Below are positions 14,744 to 23,682 of a DNA stretch of 36,188 nt, piece after piece. The stretch lies in the IMG/VR virus record IMGVR_UViG_3300032334_001196, positions 1 through 36,188 of that record; one strand, 5' to 3'. The translations under genes were made by a program, and so were the position numbers. Under the pieces are notes generated by a model. The model was not told the DNA's origin and did not search any database. It worked only from the letters and a program-made list of their open reading frames with translations. This DNA comes from a virus. The first letter of the stretch is position 1. The number at the start of each line of letters is the position of its first letter.

Positions 14744-15600
14744 TGTCTAAAAAAATACTAATATCTACTTGGTGTACGGATGATTATGCTGATTTTTTAG
14801 GTATACAAAAACTAGTAAAATCTGTAAAGTATTTTCATCCCAACATAGAGCATGTCATTTTCAATACTGAAATGACAAAAAAAGCTTATGAAGAATATCC
14901 TTGGATAAATCCTGTTTGGATGATGCCACCAACATGTATTCCTTTTGCTGAGGATTATGATATGGTCATTCATTTGGACGCCGATTCTATTGTGACTGGA
15001 CCTTTGGATGAACTTTTTGAAAGCGAATCTGATGTTATAGGTGTTAGAAATAACAATAGCTTTAACAAAGCTGGGTCTCATAATGGAATTACAATTTCTC
15101 ATTTAGAACCATATGGTGATGGGTCTCCATTACCCGTTCAAGATTTTATTAATGCCGGACTAGTTGGTGTAAACCGAAAAGAGTTTTGGTATGATTGGTT
15201 AAACTTAAATAAAGAATCTGAACGTATAAAGAGAGAAGTTAATCCTTATGCACATGGAATTGGTGATGAAAATGATACTTTAAATCAGTTGTTTCATTGG
15301 AAAAAGTATAACTCGCAAATAATTGATCCCATAGGATCAAATATTTCATATGGACTCTGTAATATTTGGGGAAATGATCCTAATAATCATTGGGAAAGTT
15401 GGAGTCAAATTTATGTAAAGGATGATAGACTTTATATTGATGATCCAGTTACTGGTGATCCGATGTGGATAAAAGTTATGCATAGAGCGGGTGGGGGTCT
15501 TGGCAGCGAACTAAATAAAAGATATGGTGGATTTCATAACTGGTTAGAATCCGTTGTTTCAAATGAAACTTTAGAATACATTAAAAAAATAACATTATGA
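14743..15600 (+). CDS. GT-A glycosyltransferase, GT8/glycogenin-like
   Basis: 285 residues. The N-terminal ILISTWCTDDYADFLGIQKL is a typical nucleotide-sugar strand. MVIHLDADSIVTGPLDELF near residue 74 carries the DxD metal motif in the GT8 context, and FINAGLVGVN near residue 135 matches the acceptor-side strand. A late MHRAGG holds a candidate third metal ligand His. It would transfer a hexose from a nucleotide sugar with a metal ion. Overlaps its neighbours by one and four bases. Confidence 0.7.
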   Translation: MSKKILISTWCTDDYADFLGIQKLVKSVKYFHPNIEHVIFNTEMTKKAYEEYPWINPVWMMPPTCIPFAEDYDMVIHLDADSIVTGPLDELFESESDVIGVRNNNSFNKAGSHNGITISHLEPYGDGSPLPVQDFINAGLVGVNRKEFWYDWLNLNKESERIKREVNPYAHGIGDENDTLNQLFHWKKYNSQIIDPIGSNISYGLCNIWGNDPNNHWESWSQIYVKDDRLYIDDPVTGDPMWIKVMHRAGGGLGSELNKRYGGFHNWLESVVSNETLEYIKKITL

Positions 15601-16307
15601 CTGACGTTTTAAAATTTGCTGATATTTCTGGAAATATCATAGATCTCTCTTCATCTGAAAATTATAGGCAACATGCATTTGCCGAACACTCTTGTACAAT
15701 TGCAATAGTGAACCAATTTAACAATGATTTTTATTACTTTCTTCGTGATCAAGAAGAACTTAATATTATTGATTTGGGTGCAAATGTTGGTCTTTTTTCT
15801 CTGTATGTTTCTCCCATTGCTGAGAAAATCTTTGCAGTTGAACCAACTCCATCCCATTTTGAATTACTTAATGAGTTGGTTGGTTTAACTCAAAATCAAA
15901 ATATAGAAACACATCAAGTTGCAATTGGATTGGAAAATGGAGAATCCAATTTTCATATTCATGAGAGAAACTCTACTATGAATTCTTTTGTTCAACACAA
16001 AACAGATCCTCATAGTGGAAAAATTGTAAAAGTAAAAACTTTAACTTTAAATAGTTTTATTGATTCACTAAAACTTGACTCAAAAGTTGGTTTTGTTAAA
16101 ATGGATATTGAAGGATTTGAAAATCAAGTTGTTTTTGAACCTTCATTTGAGGATGCAGTTTCAAAAGTAGATGCAATCTATGTTGAAGTGCATGATTATG
16201 AAGATTGTGGTAAAATGGATTATAACTTCAATAAAATTAAAGATCAGTTTAAGTCTTGGGGAAGGACTGTAGAAAAACTTCAATTTGATAGTATGTTAGT
16301 TTATTAA
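15597..16307 (+). CDS. FkbM-family methyltransferase (second)
   Basis: 236 residues. IIDLGANVGLFSLYVSP near residue 57 is a canonical SAM motif, IFAVEPTPSHFELL the acidic second motif, and VGFVKMDIEGFE near residue 168 the FkbM motif. It is closer to consensus than the one at 12898, so the two are probably not a recent duplication. Its N-terminus (FADISGNIIDLSSSENYRQH) is typical of stand-alone FkbM proteins. Likely O-methylates a glycan residue. The start overlaps the previous stop as ATGA. Confidence 0.88.
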   Translation: MTDVLKFADISGNIIDLSSSENYRQHAFAEHSCTIAIVNQFNNDFYYFLRDQEELNIIDLGANVGLFSLYVSPIAEKIFAVEPTPSHFELLNELVGLTQNQNIETHQVAIGLENGESNFHIHERNSTMNSFVQHKTDPHSGKIVKVKTLTLNSFIDSLKLDSKVGFVKMDIEGFENQVVFEPSFEDAVSKVDAIYVEVHDYEDCGKMDYNFNKIKDQFKSWGRTVEKLQFDSMLVY

Positions 16308-16924
16308 TGAAAAAACTTTATCGTAGATTACTTGATATTTGTTATAAAAACAAACTCCACCATCTTGGGAGTTATTTTTCTTGTTTAGAAATATTGAATA
16401 ACATTTATAGTGAAATGAAAGAAGACGATATCTTTATTCTTTCCAATGGACATGCGGTCGTTTCTTTATATGTGATATTAGAAAAGTATTATGGATTAAA
16501 CGCACAAGAATTATTGGATAAGTATGGCGAACATCCAAAAAGAAACGAGTTGGATAAAATTTATTGTTCAACCGGAAGTCTTGGTATGGGAATTACTGTT
16601 TCCGTGGGAAGAGCATTATCTAATCCCAATCGCAATGTGTATTGCATGATTTCTGATGGGGAATGTGCAGAGGGATCTGTTTGGGAAGCACTTAGGTTTT
16701 CTTATGAAAATAATCTAGATAACTTAAAAATTTATGTAAATGCAAACGGGTGGTCTGCATATGATTCGATTGATTTGGATTACTTAGAAAAAAGAATTAA
16801 ATCATTTAATCCAAAAGTAAATTTTATTAGAACAACGGTAGAATCCTTTGGTCTTTCTGGATTAGATGCCCATTATACTAATTTTACTGAACAACAATAT
16901 CTGGAGGCTGTTAAATCGTTATGA
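16307..16924 (+). CDS. Transketolase N-terminal (TPP pyrophosphate) subunit
   Basis: 205 residues. HHLGSYFSCLEILNNIY, FILSNGHAVVSLY and GSLGMGITVSVGRAL match the first third of transketolase. MISDGECAEGSVWEAL...VNANG is the thiamine-diphosphate/Mg motif near residue 114-145. It lacks the other two domains, which a separate gene partly supplies. Split transketolases occur in archaea and in secondary-metabolite or polysaccharide loci, where they transfer a two-carbon unit to build branched or higher-carbon sugars. The stop overlaps the next start as ATGA, suggesting a two-subunit complex. Confidence 0.85.
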   Translation: MKKLYRRLLDICYKNKLHHLGSYFSCLEILNNIYSEMKEDDIFILSNGHAVVSLYVILEKYYGLNAQELLDKYGEHPKRNELDKIYCSTGSLGMGITVSVGRALSNPNRNVYCMISDGECAEGSVWEALRFSYENNLDNLKIYVNANGWSAYDSIDLDYLEKRIKSFNPKVNFIRTTVESFGLSGLDAHYTNFTEQQYLEAVKSL

Positions 16925-17391
16925 GAAGAAAGTTTCAGGAACTTCTTACTGAAGAAATGCGAACAAATGATAATATCTTTCTTTTAGTTGGAGATGTTGG
17001 ATATAAAGTATTTGATCATCTTCGTGAAGAGTTCCCTCAAAGAGTTATTAATCCAGGAGCAGCTGAACAACTTATGATAGGTATGGGAGTTGGTTTTGCT
17101 CTTGAGGGTAAAATTCCAGTTTGCTATTCTATTACGCCATTCGTTCTTTATCGTCCATTTGAGTTTATTCGCAACTACTTGCATTATGAGCAGATACCAG
17201 TTAAACTTGTAGGTAGTGGACGTAATGATGATTATGGTGCCTGTGGTTTTAGTCATTATGCATATGAGGATTTGGAAGTTTTGAAAGCACTGCCAAATAT
17301 TGAAGTTTATCATCCACAGTCTGCCGATGAAGTTGACATTAAAAAGTTTCTCTATTCTGATAAACCATCTTATATTAATCTTAAACGATGA
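16921..17391 (+). CDS. Transketolase pyrimidine-binding subunit
   Basis: 156 residues. RRKFQELLTEEMRTNDNIFL, the loop VINPGAAEQLMIGMGVGFAL with the Glu that activates thiamine diphosphate, and GACGFSHYAYEDLEVLKAL are the second transketolase domain. The third domain, normally about 120-150 residues, is missing, so the pair is a minimal enzyme. With the previous gene it should form one active site at the subunit interface. The block also holds SDRs and an aminotransferase, so a modified ketose for the glycan is more plausible than central metabolism. Confidence 0.85.
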   Translation: MRRKFQELLTEEMRTNDNIFLLVGDVGYKVFDHLREEFPQRVINPGAAEQLMIGMGVGFALEGKIPVCYSITPFVLYRPFEFIRNYLHYEQIPVKLVGSGRNDDYGACGFSHYAYEDLEVLKALPNIEVYHPQSADEVDIKKFLYSDKPSYINLKR

Positions 17392-18209
17392 AAATTTTAT
17401 TTACTGGACATAAAGGAACTCTTGGTAAAGAACTTATACCATACCTTAAGCAAAAACATGATGTTTATTATTATGATATTAACTATTCCAGTGTTGAAAA
17501 TGTAAATCAATTTTTTCGCAATCGACAAATAGATTTTATCATACATTCTGCTATTCGTGGTGGGCGTCGTGTTCGTGAAGATGTCGCAGAAGATTTATAT
17601 AATAATGTAATGATGTTTGAGTGCTTAGCGTCTCAAGCAATTCCTATGATTAATTTTTGTAGTGGAGCTTCTTACGGGAGGAAGCTAGATATTGCTAATG
17701 TTGATGAGAGAGATTTTGGTAAAATTATTCCAGATGATTATTATGGTCTATCCAAATATCTGATCACACATCGTTGCCGTCAAATGATTAACGTTTATAA
17801 CCTAAGATTTTTTAATGTCTTTGGTTCAGAATCTCCAAAGGATATGTTTACTTCAGTTAATATAATGAACTATATTAACAAAAAAGAAATTATTATTTTT
17901 AAAGATAAACTGATGGATTTCTTTGGAATTGATGATACTAAAAAAGTAGTTGACCTTTATCTTTCTAAGGATAAAAAATTGCCTAAAGAGGTTAATCTGG
18001 TGTATAATAAAGGTTATTATCTTTCCGAAATTGCGGAGATGATTAATAATCTATCCGATTATAGAGTACCTATTAATATATTGGAATCTGGATACGATAA
18101 ATCATATTCTGCTTCGGGATATGAACTTTCTAGATTAAACATAGAGTTAAATGGTATTAATACCTCAATTAAAAAATGTTATCAGTATTATTTAAATCAT
18201 GCAAAATAA
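17388..18209 (+). CDS. NAD-dependent epimerase/dehydratase (extended SDR)
   Basis: 273 residues. FTGHKGTLGKEL near residue 4 is the NAD loop, IHSAIRGGRRV the fourth-strand region, NFCSGASYGRK the catalytic Ser region and YYGLSKYLI the YxxxK motif. RFFNVFG is typical of sugar-nucleotide epimerases and reductases. It follows the split transketolase by overlap, so it may reduce or epimerise the same intermediate. The specific reaction is not evident. It overlaps the next gene by 11 bases. Confidence 0.8.
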   Translation: MKILFTGHKGTLGKELIPYLKQKHDVYYYDINYSSVENVNQFFRNRQIDFIIHSAIRGGRRVREDVAEDLYNNVMMFECLASQAIPMINFCSGASYGRKLDIANVDERDFGKIIPDDYYGLSKYLITHRCRQMINVYNLRFFNVFGSESPKDMFTSVNIMNYINKKEIIIFKDKLMDFFGIDDTKKVVDLYLSKDKKLPKEVNLVYNKGYYLSEIAEMINNLSDYRVPINILESGYDKSYSASGYELSRLNIELNGINTSIKKCYQYYLNHAK

Positions 18210-18933
18210 AACTTGTTTAATTTATCAACCAGTTGGACTTGGGGACATTTTATGGATTCATGGACTTGTTGACGTTGTTATTAATGAAGGATTTACTGTT
18301 TATTATCCTGTGGGTGATATTTATTATGATCTAGTTGTAAAATATTTAAAAAAAGACAATCTAATTTGGGTTAGGGAATCTGGTGATTTTCCCCTCAAAC
18401 AATATTATGGGACACCTAACATTCATCAGAATGAGAATGAACTTTATCTGCCAGTTAGTTTTGCTGATAGGTATCTTCCAAAGTGTTCTGTAATGGCAGC
18501 AAAGTATTATTTTATTTCTGTTCCTATTTCTGATTACAGAAAATCTTTTGATATTATTAGAAATAACGAGAGGGAAAATAAGTTAATTGAAACTTATGGT
18601 CTTACTGGCGACTATGTAATTGTTAATCGTGCTTTTGGCACAGATCCTGATGATTCAGATAATTTTACTGTAGAAACTGATAAAAAGGTCCATGTGATGA
18701 ATTTTAAACAAGATAAATCAAATGGATTCAATGTATTTGATTGGATCAAAGCATTTGAAAATGCATCAGAAATTCATACAGTTGGAACATGTATTTGTTA
18801 TCTTATAGATAAATACTGCCAAGATACTGAAATTCATATGTATCAGAGGAGACATCCAAACCAAGAACAGACCCATCATAATGAAATAAATCTTGTATAT
18901 AGGAATCCCAACTGGATTTATGAGAATGAATAA
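18199..18933 (+). CDS. Short GT9/GT-B-like protein
   Basis: 244 residues. IYQPVGLGDILWIHGLVDVV is close to the N-terminal loop of heptosyltransferase-type enzymes, and YVIVNRAFG resembles the start of the donor domain. HTVGTCICYLIDKYC near residue 195 may be the donor-binding loop, with Cys replacing the usual Ser/Thr. It is shorter than usual GT-B enzymes (more than 300 residues), so it may be reduced or have a different role such as a scaffold. Function inferred from fold resemblance only. Confidence 0.5.
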   Translation: MQNKTCLIYQPVGLGDILWIHGLVDVVINEGFTVYYPVGDIYYDLVVKYLKKDNLIWVRESGDFPLKQYYGTPNIHQNENELYLPVSFADRYLPKCSVMAAKYYFISVPISDYRKSFDIIRNNERENKLIETYGLTGDYVIVNRAFGTDPDDSDNFTVETDKKVHVMNFKQDKSNGFNVFDWIKAFENASEIHTVGTCICYLIDKYCQDTEIHMYQRRHPNQEQTHHNEINLVYRNPNWIYENE

Positions 18934-18947
18934 AAAGGAGATTAGTT

Positions 18948-19787
18948 ATGATTGAAAGAGTAAAGTTTAATTTAGTTGATAGTACATTTTCTCATTTGGA
19001 CGGTGGTAGATTACCAATTCCAAACAAAGGATATTCGGTACACGGAAAAGAATCCAAATATATTAAATGGGTTACTGATGGTAGTGGAGTGGCAAAGTTT
19101 TATACAGATCGTAGAATTTTGGAAGCATTTAATGATGACTCTGACGAAATTAAATATGCTTGGTTTTTGGAATCAAAACCAATCGTTCCAGATCTTTTTC
19201 AATTTCTGAGAAATAATCTTGATGCTTTCTTAGAAAAGTTTGAATATATCTTTGTTTTTGAAAAAGAACTTTTAAAACTAAGTCCCAAGTTTAAATGGGT
19301 TCCTGCTCAGGGATTTTGGATTCGTGAACCAAAAATTTATGAAAAGTCTAAAATAATTTCTATGATTACTTCAAACAAAGTTATGTGCGAAGGGCATAAA
19401 AAAAGATTAGAGTATGTTGAAAAGTTTAAAGATCAGGTCGATCATTTTGGAAATGGATTTAAGTGGATCGACTGGAAGGAAGAAGGACTCTGTGATTATA
19501 TGTTTTCGATAGCAATGGAAAACTGCGAAGTTCCTGGATACTTCACTGAAAAAATCCTAGATTGCTTTGCAACCGGAACAATACCTGTTTATCTAGGAGA
19601 TCCTACTATTGGAGAATATTTTAATATGGATGGAATCATAACAATATCAGATGAATTTTATATTTCTGATGAGTTGTATTATAGTAAAATGGATGCAATC
19701 AAAGATAATCTAGAGAGAGCAAAAAAAATGGAAGTTCTTGAAGATTATATCTGGGAAAATTATTTGAAGGAAAAGTTTGGCAAATGA
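18948..19787 (+). CDS. GT10-like (alpha-1,3-fucosyltransferase-like) glycosyltransferase
   Basis: 279 residues, preceded by the best ribosome site of the block (AAAAGGAG). From about residue 185, FSIAMENCEVPGYFTEKILD continues as CFATGTIPVYLGDPTIGEYF. This is the GT10 donor motif (ENxxxxxYxTEK...G.IPVY.G), which binds GDP-fucose or a related GDP-sugar. The N-terminal half is poorly conserved. GDP-sugar enzymes (Gmd, ColD-like, epimerase) are in the same block, so a GDP-6-deoxy or dideoxy sugar is a consistent donor. Confidence 0.75.
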   Translation: MIERVKFNLVDSTFSHLDGGRLPIPNKGYSVHGKESKYIKWVTDGSGVAKFYTDRRILEAFNDDSDEIKYAWFLESKPIVPDLFQFLRNNLDAFLEKFEYIFVFEKELLKLSPKFKWVPAQGFWIREPKIYEKSKIISMITSNKVMCEGHKKRLEYVEKFKDQVDHFGNGFKWIDWKEEGLCDYMFSIAMENCEVPGYFTEKILDCFATGTIPVYLGDPTIGEYFNMDGIITISDEFYISDELYYSKMDAIKDNLERAKKMEVLEDYIWENYLKEKFGK

Positions 19788-20107
19788 TTTATGTTTTTGA
19801 TTTAGATCATACTCTTTGTGATGTAAAAAAGGATGATAATGGAAACTGGAAATATTTTGAAGCTACTCCTTACTATGACAGAATTGAAAAAGTAAATCAA
19901 CTTTGGGAAGAAGGTCATACAATTATTGTTGAAACTGCCAGAGGTTGTAGTTCAAAAATTAATCACTATGAAAAAACTTTTGATCAACTTCGCTCTTGGG
20001 GACTTAAGTTCAATACATTAAGAACTGGTGTAAAATATGTGGCAGATTATTATATTGATGACAAAGCAGTAAATAGTGAGGATTTTTTTAATGGGAAGTG
20101 TAAATAG
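19784..20107 (+). CDS. HAD-superfamily sugar phosphatase-like protein
   Basis: 107 residues. VFDLDHTLC at the N-terminus has the DxD nucleophile/acid pair (Asp6, Asp8), ETARG near residue 52 carries the Thr/Ser motif, and YIDDKAV near residue 93 the acidic pair. It is a small capless HAD of the kind annotated as capsule-biosynthesis phosphatase. It would dephosphorylate a sugar phosphate on the way to a nucleotide sugar. It overlaps genes on both sides. Confidence 0.8.
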   Translation: MIYVFDLDHTLCDVKKDDNGNWKYFEATPYYDRIEKVNQLWEEGHTIIVETARGCSSKINHYEKTFDQLRSWGLKFNTLRTGVKYVADYYIDDKAVNSEDFFNGKCK

Positions 20108-21425
20108 GATCGTCAAAAAATCACCCAACTTTATCAAGTGGTCTTATTACAATCTTGTACCTTTTCATAAAAGGTATGGGAAAGTATATAAGGAAACACT
20201 TGATTTTTTGCTTCATACTTCTAAATGGAATGAAGAAGAAAAAAAGTTTTATCAGTTAATGGAATTGAAATCTTTGTTAGCATATTGCTATGAGAATGTT
20301 TCATATTACAGAGATATTTTTATTGAAAACAAATGGGATCCAAGAGATTTTAAAACAGTTGAAGACTTAAAAAATTTTCCAGTCTTAACTAAAAAAATTA
20401 TTATTGAAAATCGTGATCGTTTAATTGCTGATAATAGAAGACTTGATCGAGCATATCCAATTACAACTAGTGGATCTAGTGGAGATAAACTAGAATTTTT
20501 TGTGGATGATAATACTCTTAAAAAAGAATCTGCTTTTAACATGAGAGCATACATTGAGCAGGGTGCAAAAATGTATGACACTCCAAGTGTTTGGTTGAGA
20601 AGATATGTACCAAAAAATAGTGATTCTCCTTTGTGGTATTACGATTATGAACTAAAACGTTTGTACATGTCTGCATATCATTTAAATTCTGAAACTATTA
20701 AATTGTATATTGATAAGATTAATTCTGGTAATTATCAAACGATATGTACATATCCATCGTCTGCTTATATTCTTGCTTGTTTATGTGAGGAGAATAATCT
20801 TTCCTTGAAAAGAGTGAAAAAAATTCATGTCACTTCTGAGAAAATGCTAAATCAGTGGTACGATAAGGTGGTCGATGTTTTGGGTATCATTCCATGTGGA
20901 CATTATGGTCAAATGGAAAAAGTATCTCTCATGCATCAGACAGAAGAATCGAAAGACTATAAACAAAATTATGAATATGGTGTCGATGAGTTTTATGATA
21001 ATGGTGATGGAACTTATGGATTGATTGCTACTGGATTCATTAACTATTATATGCCTTTCATTCGATATCAAACTGAAGATACTTTTGTTTTGGAAAATGG
21101 TAGAATCAAAGAAATCAATGGGCGTAGTAGTGATATCTTAGTTTCCGCTTCTGGATCTAGATTACCAGGAGTTAATTTTTATAGTTGGATTGATAAGAAA
21201 ATGCCAGCTGTTAAAATGTTCCAGATCATTCAAAAGTCTGATAAAGATATTATTTTTAATTACGTTCAAAATTCAGATTATGATTTTGACATAAAGGATG
21301 ATATAATGAAAGGATTAACATCCCGTCTTGGTGATATGAATTATACAATAAATCAAGTGGATGAAATTAAAAGAGATCTAAGAACAAACAAAATTAGAAG
21401 CATTATTAACGAGGTTAAAGTATGA
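20091..21425 (+). CDS. CapK/PaaK-like adenylate-forming protein
   Basis: 444 residues from the ATG at 20091, which has GAGG nine bases upstream; a GTG five codons earlier is possible. ITTSGSSGDKLEFF near residue 130 is the phosphate-binding loop of adenylate-forming enzymes, GHYGQMEK near residue 270 the adenine motif, and RYQTED near residue 330 the hinge-side motif. CapK-type homologues of phenylacetate-CoA ligase lie in capsule clusters, possibly activating an acyl group for attachment to the polymer. Substrate unknown. Confidence 0.8.
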   Translation: MGSVNRIVKKSPNFIKWSYYNLVPFHKRYGKVYKETLDFLLHTSKWNEEEKKFYQLMELKSLLAYCYENVSYYRDIFIENKWDPRDFKTVEDLKNFPVLTKKIIIENRDRLIADNRRLDRAYPITTSGSSGDKLEFFVDDNTLKKESAFNMRAYIEQGAKMYDTPSVWLRRYVPKNSDSPLWYYDYELKRLYMSAYHLNSETIKLYIDKINSGNYQTICTYPSSAYILACLCEENNLSLKRVKKIHVTSEKMLNQWYDKVVDVLGIIPCGHYGQMEKVSLMHQTEESKDYKQNYEYGVDEFYDNGDGTYGLIATGFINYYMPFIRYQTEDTFVLENGRIKEINGRSSDILVSASGSRLPGVNFYSWIDKKMPAVKMFQIIQKSDKDIIFNYVQNSDYDFDIKDDIMKGLTSRLGDMNYTINQVDEIKRDLRTNKIRSIINEVKV

Positions 21426-22648
21426 ACGTTAGCTTTATCGGTCTTGGAAAACTTGGACTGCCTCTCGCATGTTGCTTAGCAAAAAGTGGAAATAAAATTT
21501 TAGGAGTGGATAAGAATGAATATATTCTTGAAAAATTAAATCGTAAAGAACTTCCTTTTTATGAACCAGGGTTAACTGATATTTTTCCTCACGAAAATTT
21601 TATTGGATTTACTGATTCTTATTCTAGAGCAGTAGAGGAAACAGACGCTTCAATTATTCTAGTTAATACTCAACTTGGTGATAGTGGATATTCTGCAGAG
21701 TTTGTTGAATCTGCTCTAACAGATCTTTCTGTAAATTTAAAGAAAACTAATAAAGACTACCATTTGATTGTTCTTTCATCTACAGTTCTTCCTGGAACTA
21801 TTCTTAAACTTATTCGTTTAGTTGAAAAAATATCAGGGAAAAAATATGGTAAAGAATTTGGATTTTCCTATGTACCAGATTTTGTAAAACTTGGTAATGT
21901 CATTAAGGACTTTTTGAATCCTGAATTTTTTCTTATCGGTGCAAATAATACTGAGGATATTATCAGGACTCAATCTATTTGGAGTGGGTTCCATCAAAAT
22001 AATGCTCCTAAGAAAATTCTTTCTTTAGAAGAAGCAGAAATTGCTAAGGTTGCTCTTAATGCTTTTATTGTAAACAAAATTACCTTTGCAAATTTTCTAG
22101 GTCAACTTTGTGATGGTATGAATAATGTTAATGTCCATAATATTACAGAAACAATAGGACTTGATAAAAGAATTTCTCCATACTTTTTTGGATATGGGAC
22201 ACCATATGGTGGAACTTGTTTTCCAAGAGATACTTCTGCCTTTATTAAATTTGCTGAGAATAGGGGAAGAAATGCAAAACATCTTAAGTTTGCTGATGAA
22301 GTGAATGAAAGTTTGCATGAAGATCTTTTGAGAAAATGTGAGGGGTATAAAAACGTTGGAATTCTTGGGGTATCATTCAAACCATCATCACCTGTCACAA
22401 TAGGATCTCCTTCAGTTAGATTGATTGAACAACTTGCAAAACGTGGAGTGAAGGTTTTCATTTATGATGAGATTGATCAGACGTATGATAATCTCAATGG
22501 ACTTTTAGATTCGGTTATAAAATGTTCTTCAGCACAGCAATGTGTAGATAAGTCTGATGTAGTTGTTATTATGCATCCCAATAAGGCATTTGCTTCTCTT
22601 GATACAACTAACAAAGTGTTCGTTGATTTTTGGGGAGTTGTTTCGTAA
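21422..22648 (+). CDS. UDP-glucose/GDP-mannose dehydrogenase-family protein
   Basis: 408 residues. SFIGLGKLGLPLACCLAKSG is the NAD loop. SSTVLPGT and ALNAFIVNKITFANFLG give the central domain with the Lys/Asn pair. YGTPYGGTCFPRDTSAF has the catalytic Cys at residue 266. GVSFKPSSPVTIGSPS is the C-terminal NAD-side motif. The family oxidises C6 of a nucleotide sugar to a uronic acid in two steps. The usual KPNTDDxR motif is altered here (KPSSPVTIGSPS), so the substrate may differ. Part of the coupled chain (ATGA with the previous gene). Confidence 0.85.
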   Translation: MNVSFIGLGKLGLPLACCLAKSGNKILGVDKNEYILEKLNRKELPFYEPGLTDIFPHENFIGFTDSYSRAVEETDASIILVNTQLGDSGYSAEFVESALTDLSVNLKKTNKDYHLIVLSSTVLPGTILKLIRLVEKISGKKYGKEFGFSYVPDFVKLGNVIKDFLNPEFFLIGANNTEDIIRTQSIWSGFHQNNAPKKILSLEEAEIAKVALNAFIVNKITFANFLGQLCDGMNNVNVHNITETIGLDKRISPYFFGYGTPYGGTCFPRDTSAFIKFAENRGRNAKHLKFADEVNESLHEDLLRKCEGYKNVGILGVSFKPSSPVTIGSPSVRLIEQLAKRGVKVFIYDEIDQTYDNLNGLLDSVIKCSSAQQCVDKSDVVVIMHPNKAFASLDTTNKVFVDFWGVVS

Positions 22649-23682
22649 TGATTAAAGTTAAAGAATCTATTAAACAACTTGAAGAATATAATGTTGGTGG
22701 AAGAAGAAATCTTTCTTCCGACTGGGAATGTTTTGATTGGAATGAATCTGAGTTTCCTCCATCAAATAAAGTTTTTGATGTTGTCAAAAGATTCTATCGT
22801 TATGAAAGATATCCAGATGTTGCAACTTCAAAATTAAAGGAAAATCTTTCTAGATATACTTCTGTCTCAGAAGATTTTATTGAAGTTTATAATGGATCTG
22901 ATGATGCTTTAAGGGACATTTTTACAGTCTTTGTCGATAAAGATACTCAGGTATTGTCTTACCAACCTTCTTATACTCAGGTCGATACTTTCATTACTAC
23001 AAATACTGATAACTATGATCGGGTTCAAATTGAAGACCCTTTAGGGAAACACCGATATGATTTTGACCATTGCAAATATGCTGATGTTGTTTATCTTGTA
23101 AATCCAAATAATCCTACTGGTAAGTTGTTAAATCCTAAAGAGATTGAAAAATTGATTACATCTTTACCAGATGTTTTATTTGTTGTGGATGAAGCTTATT
23201 ATGAGTTTGCTAAACAATCTTGTTGTCATTTAGTTGCAACAAATAAAAATTTAATCGTAACTAGAACCTTTTCAAAAGCATTTGGTCTTGCATCTCTTCG
23301 CTTAGGATACATCATTGCTCACCCAGATCTACTTGTACATCTTAGAAAGTTTAGAAATGGTAAGTCTGTAAATGCTCTTGCACAACTTTGTGGTGTCGCT
23401 TGTTTAAATGATTTAGATTATTTGGAGTTTTGCATTTCTGAAATGAATGATGCTAAAAAGTTTTTCATGGATAATCTACCAAATCAGTATGAGGCGGTGG
23501 AAAGTTTTGCAAATTTTGTTCTTGTCAAGACACCCGATTCTAAAACTGTGTTAAATAAAATGAAAGAGAACAAAATTCTTATTAGAGACAGGAGCTCTTT
23601 TCAAAATTTAGATAACTGTGTTAGAATAACAATTGGATCTAAAAAACAAATTATTAAAATTTTGGATGTATTGAATAAATGA
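22648..23682 (+). CDS. HisC-like PLP aminotransferase
   Basis: 344 residues from the ATG overlapping the previous stop; longer versions start inside the upstream gene and are rejected. NGSDDALRDIF, NPNNPTGKLL, VVDEAYYEFA and TRTFSKAFGLASLRLGY with the PLP Lys at 210, plus a C-terminal CVRITIG arginine motif, match histidinol-phosphate aminotransferases. Here it more likely aminates a sugar or amino-acid-like precursor of the glycan than works in histidine synthesis. The true substrate is unknown. Confidence 0.8.
   Translation: MIKVKESIKQLEEYNVGGRRNLSSDWECFDWNESEFPPSNKVFDVVKRFYRYERYPDVATSKLKENLSRYTSVSEDFIEVYNGSDDALRDIFTVFVDKDTQVLSYQPSYTQVDTFITTNTDNYDRVQIEDPLGKHRYDFDHCKYADVVYLVNPNNPTGKLLNPKEIEKLITSLPDVLFVVDEAYYEFAKQSCCHLVATNKNLIVTRTFSKAFGLASLRLGYIIAHPDLLVHLRKFRNGKSVNALAQLCGVACLNDLDYLEFCISEMNDAKKFFMDNLPNQYEAVESFANFVLVKTPDSKTVLNKMKENKILIRDRSSFQNLDNCVRITIGSKKQIIKILDVLNK

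Noticed and set aside
22102-22461. Antisense open frame of 119 residues inside the sugar dehydrogenase gene
   Set aside because: No start signals, no family resemblance; the opposite frame is a clear, conserved dehydrogenase.
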